A DNA stretch of 13,085 nucleotides from Chloroflexota bacterium (GTDB lineage Bacteria > Chloroflexota > Anaerolineae > Promineifilales > Promineifilaceae): contig JAAEOP010000095.1 of the NCBI GenBank assembly GCA_024223125.1, forward strand, positions 1 to 13,085, written 5' to 3'. Made by a program: the position numbers and the translations under genes. How positions within the stretch are numbered: position 1 is the first letter of the stretch; each line of letters opens with the position of its first letter. The notes beneath the pieces were generated by a model, which was not told the DNA's origin, made no database searches, and was given only the letters and a program-made list of their open reading frames with translations. Below are positions 1 to 7,114 of this stretch, piece by piece.

Positions 1-302
1 GATTGGGATAATAGTTGGGCGGTGCGCTGTTGTTCTGGGGTAACGGCCGTGCGTGCCAGGTCTGGCAGCGGGGGGATAGGCGATTGCCAGACGGGTGGTG
101 GGTTATCTGGCATAACTTCCTCAGCCACAATGCCACCCGGTTGGATGGTTGGCTCCGTTGGTTCAACCGGGGTAGAAGTGGGGATCACTGTGGCTAAGGC
201 GGGGCCAGTGGGTAGCGGCCGTGTAGCCACAATCGGTTTTTCTTGTTGGCAGGCTGCCAGACCCAACAATAAGATGAGCAACCCCCAGACCAAATTTCGC
301 AT
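1..302 (-). CDS. Putative lipoprotein with Pro/Thr-rich linker, N-terminal part
   Basis: The frame is open from an ATG at 302 to the left edge, giving 100 codons without a stop; the 3' end lies outside the window. The protein starts with a short basic n-region (M-R-N), a hydrophobic stretch of Leu/Ile, and the lipobox L-A-A-C with the lipidated cysteine at residue 18, so it should be exported and anchored to the membrane outer face. Residues about 38-55 are a Pro/Thr/Glu-rich spacer (T-P-V-E-P-T-E-P-T), typical of surface lipoproteins that hold a domain away from the membrane. That domain lies beyond the edge, so no function can be named. An upstream ATG at 308 is in frame, but 302 is preferred because AGGG sits 7 nt before it. 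Coding for the lipobox is clear; the product's role is unknown. Confidence 0.75.
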   Translation of the reverse strand, partial: MRNLVWGLLILLLGLAACQQEKPIVATRPLPTGPALATVIPTSTPVEPTEPTIQPGGIVAEEVMPDNPPPVWQSPIPPLPDLARTAVTPEQQRTAQLLSQ

Positions 303-551
303 GTGCATTCCCTGGACCATTGTCGTTAACGTAAAACCTCGCAGGCTTCTAATATGATCTGCGCTCCTTTAAGGTTTTACGTAAACCCAGCGAGGTTTGC
401 TCATCTTAACGGGCAATGGGGCAAAAAGAAATGGGAATGGAGTGGAGACGAAAAGGTTTTTATCCTTCTCTCATTGTATTAACCGTTCCTTCAACTTGTG
501 CTGAGTTCATCGAAGTATCCATTGTACTCATAGTAAATGCTTATGCTTGCC
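303..551. other. Intergenic region between lipoprotein and peroxidase genes
   Basis: No coding signal is seen on either strand. It carries the hairpin at 329-382 and then AT-leaning sequence. The stretch at about 480-520 reads like a degraded copy of a short interspersed sequence (ccttcaacttgtgctgag). It should contain the promoter of the minus-strand lipoprotein gene, but I could not pick one with confidence. Confidence 0.5.
329..382. repeat. Hairpin repeat with a CTCGCAGG / CTGCG core
   Basis: ACGTAAAACCT at 329-339 is perfectly complementary to AGGTTTTACGT at 372-382. Inside it, CGCAG (340-344) pairs with CTGCG (359-363), so the element can fold as a 16-bp stem with one bulge. The words acctcgcagg here and cgaggttt at 391-398 are close to the acctgcgaggttt hairpin at 8789-8851. 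It lies in the leader or promoter region of the lipoprotein gene. Confidence 0.6.
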
Positions 552-1913
552 TTAATCTAATATAGGCAATCCACTGGGGACTGAATCAGGCGTAACCTGG
601 TGTAAATTCACCATAGCCGGATCTGTTAACGCTTCCAGAAAGGTGATGAGGTTATTTGCCTCTGGGGGGGACAGCGTGCGGGAAGGGGCTAACTGAGCAT
701 CAAGGTAGTGCAGCATTTCTTCGATGAGTTCGGGGGCGTTTTGGAAGGTGGAGCGCAAGGGGCCGGGTAGGTGGACGGCCGTGTCATATTCACGCAGACT
801 AGTTTCTGGGTCTAAATGGTGCTGTACGGTCGCTTCCAACGTACTAAACGCGCCATCGTGCATCCAGGGGCCAGTCACGGCAACATTGTGTAACGGTGGC
901 GTGCGGAAAGCATATTTGTCGGCCGTGCTGCTGGTCTCTCGGAAACGCCCTAAATCTTGTGGCGCTTCATCTCCCCTGCCGGGACCAACCTGAGGTACAG
1001 CCAGCGCATGGTGACGCTGGTCGGTGAAGAGTGGCCCTGAATGGCAGATAACACAGCCCGCCTCCCCATAGAAAAGCAGCGCCCCTTGTTTAGCTTCGGG
1101 AGATAAAGCGGCTAAATTACCATTCAGGTATTGCTGCCAGGGAGAATTTGCCAACGTATAAGCGTCAATCTCAAAGGAAGCAATGGCATTGGCAGCATCT
1201 TCAAAGCCCAATTCCTCGCTGGGAATTTGAGGATAGGCTGCCTGAAACAGAGCCACATATTCAGGATTCACCAACAGCCGCACCATCAAACCTGCCCATA
1301 TACCGGGTAAATCTTGGCCATCTATCTCGGCCAATTCATTGGCTACCCCGGTAACATCCACATCACCTTGAGCGCCACGCATTTCATCGCCAGAGGTGAC
1401 GGGGAACATAGCCTGCACGGCTAAAACATTGTCCAGGCCATCGGGCAGCCGGTCATCAGCGGGGGAGATAAAGGACCCATCTTCACCCATTGCAACTCGA
1501 CTGTCCCAAAACATAGTCGTCCATTCCCCGGCGCCACGATTGAAGACTTCAGGTGCGTTGCGGGGAATCAAGACGCGATCATGACCAATCTGGCGGGTGA
1601 CGCCCACGCCCACACCACCCGTGCCAATGGAAACGGGCAGGCTGTCGCCGCTGTTTTGGGTGGGGTGATGGCAGGTGGCGCAGGAAATATCTTTATTACC
1701 GCTGAGAATTTTGTCAAAGAAAAGCGCTTGTCCCAGTTTGACTTTGGCTGGGTCTTGTGTCGGGCCAGGATCAAGCGGGGTAATCTTTTGTTGGGCAATG
1801 ACGGTTTGCAATTGATCATCTATGGTTTCGGTAGAATCGCAAGCTGCGGTGATGATGAGTAAAGTCAAAACAAAAATGAGAGCGGGTTGGAGAGAGAAGT
1901 GTTGTTTTTTCAT
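552..1913 (-). CDS. Diheme cytochrome c peroxidase / MauG-family lipoprotein
   Basis: Predicted 453-residue diheme peroxidase that would reduce hydrogen peroxide with electrons from small c-type cytochromes or copper proteins outside the cytoplasmic membrane. Residues 10-25 form a signal peptide ending in lipobox T-A-A-C, lipid on Cys25. The two heme-binding CxxCH motifs are C78-A-T-C-H82 and C287-V-I-C-H291, one per cytochrome domain. Other family landmarks are LGQALFFDKILS (60-71), RNAPEVFN (118-125), the inter-heme tryptophan in MFWDSR (W136), and FRTPPLHNVAVTGPWMHDG (336-354). Met351 in that last motif matches the axial Met ligand of true peroxidases, where MauG has Tyr, so peroxidase is more likely than a MauG-type oxidase. 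GGAAAGG lies about 10 nt before the ATG. Length is normal for the family. It is divergent from the methyltransferase at 2043, with a palindrome in between. Confidence 0.92.
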   Translation of the reverse strand: MKKQHFSLQPALIFVLTLLIITAACDSTETIDDQLQTVIAQQKITPLDPGPTQDPAKVKLGQALFFDKILSGNKDISCATCHHPTQNSGDSLPVSIGTGGVGVGVTRQIGHDRVLIPRNAPEVFNRGAGEWTTMFWDSRVAMGEDGSFISPADDRLPDGLDNVLAVQAMFPVTSGDEMRGAQGDVDVTGVANELAEIDGQDLPGIWAGLMVRLLVNPEYVALFQAAYPQIPSEELGFEDAANAIASFEIDAYTLANSPWQQYLNGNLAALSPEAKQGALLFYGEAGCVICHSGPLFTDQRHHALAVPQVGPGRGDEAPQDLGRFRETSSTADKYAFRTPPLHNVAVTGPWMHDGAFSTLEATVQHHLDPETSLREYDTAVHLPGPLRSTFQNAPELIEEMLHYLDAQLAPSRTLSPPEANNLITFLEALTDPAMVNLHQVTPDSVPSGLPILD

Positions 1914-1965
1914 GAAATATGGCCTTTCCAGATAATTTGTCGTTGGTTTTCGATTGCCGTTACAA

Positions 1966-1994
1966 TTGACTGAATATTGACTAGGGCTTAATGT
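1966..1994 (+). promoter_or_regulatory. Candidate sigma-70-type promoter for the methyltransferase operon
   Basis: TTGACT (1966-1971) is followed 17 bp later by TAATGT (1989-1994). A second TTGACT occurs at 1977-1982, 11 bp downstream of the first. The -35 is good and the -10 is weak (3 of 6). The palindrome at 1990-2009 covers the -10 and the expected start point, as a repressor site would. Confidence 0.35.
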
Positions 1995-2009
1995 AAGCCA
2001 GCTTACATT
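1990..2009. promoter_or_regulatory. Perfect 9+9 bp palindrome, operator-like
   Basis: AATGTAAGC and GCTTACATT are perfect inverted repeats separated by CA. The site lies in the 129-bp divergent region between the peroxidase (minus, starts 1913) and methyltransferase (plus, starts 2043) genes and overlaps the candidate -10. This size and symmetry suit a dimeric repressor. No regulator gene is in the window, so the protein that binds is unknown. Confidence 0.55.
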
Positions 2010-2042
2010 TTAGTGCAACTTCTGACAAAAATTATCATAGCA

Positions 2043-2756
2043 ATGCTTTCATTAGATAGACAAAATGATCTTCGAAAACAATATCAGGAGATGAATCCGG
2101 GCTGGCGGCCGGCAACGGAGATATATGCGGATTGGGTGCGGGAAGGATTACGGCCGTCATCCCACTTACTAGATATTGGCTGCGGCCGGGGCGGATTGGT
2201 GGAACAACTTGAGCATCCATTTGACCAGATAGTAGGCATTGATCCTGATTGGCTTTCGCTGCATGAACACCGTCTGGTCATACCACGAGTGGCGGCGTTG
2301 AGTGATTATTTGCCGTTTACGGCCGATTCGTTTGATATGCTGTTTGCCAGTTGGGTGTTGGAACATCTGGAGAATCCGGAGCGTACTTTTATGGCGGTAG
2401 GGCGAGCGCTGCGGCCGGGGGGGGTGTTTGTGTTTATTACGCCCAACGGCCGTCACCCCCTAACCTGGCTGAACAATGGTCTAGGAAGGTTGGGGCAGTT
2501 GCAAGGGAAATTAGTGGAACGATTTTACGACCGTACGGCCGACGACGCCTTCCCTACTTATTACCGCGCTAACTCGGAAGTTGCTCTGGAAAAATTGTGC
2601 CAGACGGCCGGTTTGCAATTAGAAAAGCTACAGCCGATTCCTGACCCGACTTATCTGGCCTTTAATCGACCGTTGTTTTGGCTGATGTGCCAGTTTGAAA
2701 CCCGTTTACCAGCCGCACGTAAATTACATCTGGTAGGATTGGCTCGACGGCCGTAG
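2043..2756 (+). CDS. Class I SAM-dependent methyltransferase (Methyltransf_11 type)
   Basis: A 237-residue protein counted from the ATG at 2043. The Rossmann-fold landmarks are in order: motif I LLDIGCGRGG (42-51), the acidic residue at the end of strand 2 in GIDPD (65-69), FDMLFASWVLEHLENP (97-112) with the usual Glu-His, and LRPGGVFVFITPN (123-135). These bind S-adenosylmethionine. The acceptor cannot be read from the sequence; the loose C-terminal half suits a small molecule or lipid/sugar head group rather than nucleic acid. A GTG at 2013 would add ten residues, but the added residues look uncoded and neither start has a Shine-Dalgarno sequence, so 2043 is chosen on the typical MLSLDRQN N-terminus. 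The next gene starts 12 bp after its stop, indicating one operon. Confidence 0.85.
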   Translation: MLSLDRQNDLRKQYQEMNPGWRPATEIYADWVREGLRPSSHLLDIGCGRGGLVEQLEHPFDQIVGIDPDWLSLHEHRLVIPRVAALSDYLPFTADSFDMLFASWVLEHLENPERTFMAVGRALRPGGVFVFITPNGRHPLTWLNNGLGRLGQLQGKLVERFYDRTADDAFPTYYRANSEVALEKLCQTAGLQLEKLQPIPDPTYLAFNRPLFWLMCQFETRLPAARKLHLVGLARRP

Positions 2757-2768
2757 AATCAGACTATT

Positions 2769-3476
2769 ATGAAAAATATTTCACCATTCAAACGAGTTTA
2801 TTACACTTATCTAGGGTACGCTTTCTCTTTTGCTTATCATACAGATCACAGGCGATTTTTATGGTTTGCCATCAGCAGTTGGCTGAAGTTTGTGACCGTT
2901 GTTTTGTTTTTTGCTGCGTTGGGGCTGCGCTGGGACACAGTAGCTTTGGCTTTGACTTTGCTGTTGACGGTTTGGGTGCATTTCTCATATTGGCGGGCAT
3001 ATAAGCAGGGGTACAATAAATTTGTTGTGGGAAAGAAGATACCGACAGCAGGAGAAAAAGCTATATTGGCGGAAGATGAAAAGGTGTCGTTATATGCGTC
3101 TGGCGTGTTTGCGGTTACAAATCAAGGCGCGACGGTGTTGTTACGGCCGTCCGAATATTGGCGCAATCACAGAGGCGACCATACGGTTATGGTCAGTCGG
3201 CCGCGGAATAAGTTTCTTTACCAATTTTTTACCGCCGACACGTTGTTGGATTTACGATGTGGCTGGATGATTTTTGGCAAATATCCCATGAAAACGCTGG
3301 CAGTCACATTTCGGGAAATCTGGGGACCCAATCATGCCGATGAGGTGGTGACGTATATGGTAGGCGGGGGCGAACACAAAAACAAAAAGCAGAAAAAACG
3401 CACCATTTATTTGACATTTGAGGAGGAAGCGGGGCAAACGGCCGTGTGGCAGGCCATCACTCAGGATTTGCCTTAG
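2769..3476 (+). CDS. Two-helix membrane protein of unknown function
   Basis: I do not recognise this 235-residue protein. Residues about 33-52 and 56-74 are two strongly hydrophobic segments separated by a few residues (LGLRWD), forming a membrane hairpin. After a basic stretch (YKQGYNKF, GKK) comes a soluble part of alternating short beta-like segments (VSLYASGVFAV, ATVLLRPSEYW, TVMVSRP), a basic run KNKKQKKR (204-211), a strand TIYLTFE and a final helix. Two helices followed by a beta-rich domain with a terminal helix resembles bacterial PH-like membrane proteins, but that is only an inference from pattern. It starts 12 bp after the methyltransferase stop and carries three CGGCCG sites, so it looks like resident DNA. 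Coding is supported by length, codon use and operon position. Confidence 0.7.
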   Translation: MKNISPFKRVYYTYLGYAFSFAYHTDHRRFLWFAISSWLKFVTVVLFFAALGLRWDTVALALTLLLTVWVHFSYWRAYKQGYNKFVVGKKIPTAGEKAILAEDEKVSLYASGVFAVTNQGATVLLRPSEYWRNHRGDHTVMVSRPRNKFLYQFFTADTLLDLRCGWMIFGKYPMKTLAVTFREIWGPNHADEVVTYMVGGGEHKNKKQKKRTIYLTFEEEAGQTAVWQAITQDLP

Positions 3477-3500
3477 GGAACGCTCGTTTTTAACTTGGCA

Positions 3501-3534
3501 AGATTGGTTCACTCTCGAAAGAGTAAACCAATCT
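3501..3534. repeat. Strong 15-bp hairpin AGATTGG...CCAATCT
   Basis: The arms at 3501-3515 and 3520-3534 pair over 15 bp with one mismatch and a CGAA loop. It begins 25 bp after the stop of the membrane protein gene. It could end transcription or protect the 3' end, but neither strand has the T-run of an intrinsic terminator. A related AGATTGGG/CCCAATC arrangement occurs at 11971-12012. Confidence 0.6.
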
Positions 3535-3823
3535 GGAAACTCAAAAGTTATTTATGGGCAAGCCCTTAGCCTACATTTCGCACGTTAAAAATTGAATAGA
3601 GAGAGAAAAGTAGTGAAGGTTGTAATGGTCAGAGATTGCTTGAAATTCCTCTTTTTGACCGGAACCGAGGCTTCAGCCGGTTCCCGCCTGTTTACGACCG
3701 GTTGAAGCCTCGATTCCGGCGCGAGATTCAAGGTTTCAACTAACCCTTGACCAATACAGAAAAGTAGTGAAGGTCCTCCTTTTCTGGCAAAGTATAAGGT
3801 GACAAAACCAACTATACCCCCTG
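3535..3823. other. Intergenic region with direct repeats around a long palindrome
   Basis: No gene is visible. It holds a short GGGC-AA-GCCC dyad (3556-3565), the direct repeats at 3604-3620 and 3758-3774, the large hairpin at 3659-3719, and the left flank of the insertion sequence. Confidence 0.6.
3604..3774. repeat. 17-bp direct repeats flanking a 23-bp-arm hairpin
   Basis: AGAAAAGTAGTGAAGGT occurs exactly at 3604-3620 and again at 3758-3774. Between them, arms at 3659-3681 and 3697-3719 pair over 23 bp with two mismatches (core GAGGCTTCA / TGAAGCCTC) around a 15-nt loop. Outer words GGTCA and TGACC extend the symmetry loosely. This looks like a small non-coding mobile or interspersed element. 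Confidence 0.65.
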
Positions 3824-5795
3824 CGTTCGCTCATATTTTTATAAAAAACTCACTTTGGATTGTCACGCTCCAAAAAAGCAAAACTGGTGCAACAAGACGA
3901 TGATATATCCACCAGATTTTTGAGAATTACGGTTATTTTTTGCTCTTTACAAATCACATACAGGCAATAGACACACTTCTCCCTTTTTCTAGGTTAGGCA
4001 GTCGCCAAATCGGTATATAAGTTTGTAGGTAGTCCTAGCAAAGCCAGAATTCGTTCTTGTACTTGGGAAAGTGTGGTGACTTGAAACTGTTTTCTTCCTT
4101 CCGCTAACGTCAATATGACCAGATTGATGTTGTCGAATGTTTGCAACATACGCTCCATTGTGGGCGTATCTGTTCCCCGCTTCGGATTACCCGCATAAAC
4201 ATTGGTTAATTGCTCTTTCTCTTGAGCCAAGGCTTCTTTGGCAACGTAATCGCCCAAAGCCAATGCACGAGCCGCAATCGTCAAAAGATGAAAAAGTCCT
4301 TTGGCGTGGTCATCCCGGTGAATATAAACTGGTGTAATCGAAAGAATCTTTCCCTTCAAGCAACGAAAAATGTTCTCAGCGACATACTGGTCTCGATACG
4401 CCGCTACCGCTTGAGTCAAAGAAAGGGTGTTTGCTGGTGCATTGGTTGCATAAATGCGCCAACCAGCTTTGAATTCAGCTTGTGCAATCGCCTTGTCTTG
4501 TCGTGATACGGTTAGCTGGAAACGTACCTTGCGTTCTATCCGCGCCGACTTTCCTTTGTATCCGCGTACTTTGCGCTCCCTAACTTCCTGGTGATAATCA
4601 TAAGTGAAGAAATCCTGAACCTTGTACTTTTTTTCGATACGCTCGATGGCGGCAAGTAAGCTCTCTTCATCTTTTATCTGCCGTTTCCCCCGTTGACGAA
4701 CTGGGGTTAAGTTACGTAACGCTTTTTCGGCTTTATCCAACCGGCGATGCAATCCTTCCTGCATACTCTGGACATAATTGAAAGAACGCACGACCAATAG
4801 TCGTTCTGTCCAAGTCACAGTTTCCCCCGCAACAACAGCCGTGCGCGAACGTTCCATCTCAAATCCTCGTGCAATCGCCTGTTCGGGGTCTGGTTCATCT
4901 CCATTGGTGGGTATATCTTCTGGGAGAAAGATGAGTTCCATTTCTTCCTCGCTTCCCTGTTTTCCCAGCAGCAACCCGTCTAATAATTGGGGTTCATCTT
5001 TTTGGTGCGCTAATGGTGTTAGGTAGTAATCCTTGTGATGAACAATAAAGGCCCGAGTATCCAAAGCGCTCATTTTGCTGTCGCCTACAACCAATAACCC
5101 TTGACCAGGTATGACTTCCTTGAGACGACGATAGATTGGAATGTAAAGTGGGTCGTCAGCTTTATTGCCAGGGACGACATCCACCGCGATTGACATTCCT
5201 AGAGGGTCTAAGCTGGCTATCATCATTTTGAATAGGGTTGCATACAAATCATTCTTGGCTTTGCCCACCTTAAACAGAGTCGCGTTGTTTGGGTCATGGT
5301 TGACAATGGCTGTGGTCGCATCCAAGCGGGCAATCTGTGGCAGTGGCCCTTTTTTGTTTAGATTGTAAACGCGGATAAGATGCTGCCCCAGTTCTTTTTC
5401 AATCGGATGCCATGTTATATTAGCCGAAAGGTCACGTAAACAGAGGGTTAAACAGTCATCGGTAAAATCTAATGGTGTGATGGGTTGTCTTGTTAAACGT
5501 CGCAGAAGAGATAACCGGTTTTCCACCCATTCTTGCACACAATCCATGCGATGATTATGTTGAGTTAGAATATGCACTAACCAAATCGTAATAATCTAAC
5601 CGGGACTAAGACCCTGCCAATTGCCATGTGGGGTCATAGCATTGTCTACTGTCATCTGGATGCCCATTTTCTGTAAGTGTCCATAAACGACCGGTATGTC
5701 ATCTATCCGTTCTACCTGTATGTCAAACTGTTGTATATCCACCATAATGGGTGGGTATACTAAATTTAACTTTATTCGCAAAATTTAAGCGAACG
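3824..5795 (-). mobile_element. IS1634-like insertion sequence (IS4 superfamily), about 1.97 kb
   Basis: The element encloses one transposase frame, read on the minus strand. Candidate terminal inverted repeats are CGTTCGCTCATATTTT at 3824-3839 and, on the other strand from 5795 inward, CGTTCGCTTAAATTTT, matching at 14 of 16 positions. No matching target duplication is visible next to these ends, so the exact borders are uncertain or the flanks have drifted. The host's frequent CGGCCG word is absent from the whole element, supporting foreign origin. The element sits between two gene blocks and does not appear to break a gene. Confidence 0.75.
3994..5745 (-). pseudogene. IS1634-like DDE transposase, split by an in-frame TAG
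   Basis: Read through one TAG, the frame from ATG 5745 to the stop at 3994 gives 583 residues, normal for IS1634-type transposases. The N-terminus (ERIDDIPVVYGHLQKMGI, then HGNWQGLSPG) matches the DUF4277 domain that begins many of these proteins, and the catalytic core follows: Asp142 in RLDATTA, Asp222 in VVGDSKM, Glu457 in AENIFRCLKGK with Lys464. Codon 50 is TAG (5596-5598) exactly where the family usually has Trp after LS-x-G, and the frame continues unchanged (IITIWLVHILTQ). A TGG to TAG change explains it. The downstream part (GTG 5577) lacks the first domain and is probably inactive unless the stop is read through. A TTG at 5781 extends the frame but lies in the inverted repeat. Confidence 0.85.
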
Positions 5796-5918
5796 TTGAG
5801 ATATTAAGTGGCCTATTGAAAGATGTACATTTATTCTGATTATGCTATTCGCTCTACCTGTTGTTTGTTGAGGTTAACATGTTTTTTGATGCAAATGAAT
5901 TGTACCTGGAAATTGGGT

Positions 5919-6878
5919 TTAGGTTTGTGGGGAATGGCTGTCCCACCAATCCAGAGACCAGGCGACCGCCTGGGCAATGCCTTCGCGCAAGGAGGTTTGG
6001 GGGGTGTAATCTAACAGCGCCCGCGCTTTGCCAATGTTGGCGACGTAATGGGTCACTTCGCCCACTCGTGACGGCTCAATGGTCATATTGGGTTCTTTGC
6101 CCAACTCTTCGCCGATGAACTTTGCCATGTTCACCAAACTGTTCCCTTGCCCAAAAGCGAGATTGATGGTGTGGTTGCTAATCTCGCCGCTGACCAGTTT
6201 TTCCAGACCACAATTTATACCGTTGACACAATCATCCACATAGGTAAAGTCCAGCATTTTGTCTTCACCAAAAACGGTGATGGGGCGTTCGGCGTTGATT
6301 TCGCGGATGAAGTAGGGGATAACCCGTAACATGCGCTCGATGTCGTTGTCGTAACGGCCGTAAACATTACTAAAACGAAACACAAGATAATTCAGCCCAT
6401 AACATTGGGCATATGAGTAAATGAGCGCTTCGGCCGAAATTTTACTGGCCGAATAAGGGCTTTCTGTAAAGGCAAAATCCGCATAAGATTCTTCAGTGAT
6501 GTAACGGTGGATGTCCCCATATACCTCGCGGGAGCTGCTGAAAATAACAGGCAGATTATGATGGCGGCAAAATTCCAACACATTAAAAGCCATCGTAATG
6601 TTTTCCAGCGCCCGATGAGGATTTAACACTAATTCATGCACTTTTGCATGGGCGGCAAAATGAACAACGGCATCCAAATTTTCTGGATACTCGACATTGC
6701 CAATGCCTGTATCAAAATCGCGGTACGGTACGCTTAAATCCTGCAATAAAGTTTCAATTTCATTCGTCCAGCCGTTGGGTCGTTTATCAATGCCGAAAAC
6801 ATAATGTCCTTGTTCCTGAAGCAGTAGACCTAAATTAGTGCCAATTTGACCGCTTGAACCGGTTATTAAAACGCGCAT
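5919..6878 (-). CDS. NAD-dependent epimerase/dehydratase (extended SDR, sugar nucleotide)
   Basis: A 319-residue extended short-chain dehydrogenase/reductase, the family of UDP-glucose 4-epimerase and nucleotide-sugar dehydratases that supply surface polysaccharide sugars. The NAD loop is GSSGQIG (7-13), with Asp31 of GIDKRP expected to hold the adenosine ribose and select NAD over NADP. The catalytic set is Ser114-116 (FSSSREVYG), Tyr142 and Lys146 (PYSASK). FRFSNVYGRYD (168-178) and FGEDKMLDFTYVDDCV (213-228) are the usual substrate-side motifs, and the C-terminus has the RVGEVTHYVANIGKARALL signature. The exact sugar nucleotide cannot be told. The ATG at 6878 is chosen because the Rossmann fold starts immediately and GGAG lies 10 nt upstream. 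The frame stays open to 7100 but that extension looks non-coding. Confidence 0.92.
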   Translation of the reverse strand: MRVLITGSSGQIGTNLGLLLQEQGHYVFGIDKRPNGWTNEIETLLQDLSVPYRDFDTGIGNVEYPENLDAVVHFAAHAKVHELVLNPHRALENITMAFNVLEFCRHHNLPVIFSSSREVYGDIHRYITEESYADFAFTESPYSASKISAEALIYSYAQCYGLNYLVFRFSNVYGRYDNDIERMLRVIPYFIREINAERPITVFGEDKMLDFTYVDDCVNGINCGLEKLVSGEISNHTINLAFGQGNSLVNMAKFIGEELGKEPNMTIEPSRVGEVTHYVANIGKARALLDYTPQTSLREGIAQAVAWSLDWWDSHSPQT

Positions 6879-6899
6879 ATGATGTTGTCTCCGTTTTTG

Positions 6900-6922
6900 C
6901 AAGTTACAAGTAACAAGTTGCA
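6900..6922. repeat. Three tandem 7-bp units CAAGTTA / CAAGTAA / CAAGTTG
   Basis: Near-identical 7-mers run head to tail just before the epimerase ribosome binding site, inside its leader. On the transcribed strand they read as ACTTG words, similar in style to the tgcacact repeats at 8323-8338. Confidence 0.5.
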
Positions 6923-7086
6923 GATTGTGGTTTTCATTTGTCAAAATACAAGACGTAGCATAAACATACACCTTGCTCGCCAAATTACAAGTGATAGATG
7001 GATTGTATGATTTGTCTTTGGTGAATTGTGTTATAAATAGTGGCTTGAGGTAACAGGTGGTGTGAAGTGTTTCATATACCGTATTC

Positions 7087-7114
7087 CGATTACGGAACAC
7101 GGATTACGGAACAC
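7087..7114. repeat. Two tandem 14-bp units (c/g)GATTACGGAACAC over a gene end
   Basis: The copies are 7087-7100 and 7101-7114, followed by a partial GGAT. The stop codon of the minus-strand RNA methyltransferase (7104-7106) lies within the second copy and its last residues R-V-P are encoded by it. Confidence 0.7.

Noticed and set aside
3501..3534. Intrinsic terminator after the membrane protein gene
   Set aside because: The stem is strong but no T-run follows on either strand, so it is listed as a hairpin repeat.
3604..3774. CRISPR array
   Set aside because: Only two repeats, 137 bp apart, with a long palindrome between them; no regular spacers or cas genes.
5575..5577. GTG 5577 as the real transposase start
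   Set aside because: The same frame continues upstream through a TAG into the family's conserved N-terminal domain, so the gene is split rather than short.
3816..5803. Target-site duplication of the IS
   Set aside because: The bases just outside the candidate ends (ccccctg and ttgagat) do not match.
6879..7100. Extension of the epimerase frame by 74 residues to a start at 7100
   Set aside because: The extension is low-complexity, includes tandem CAAGTTA repeats, and the Rossmann fold with a good ribosome binding site starts at 6878.
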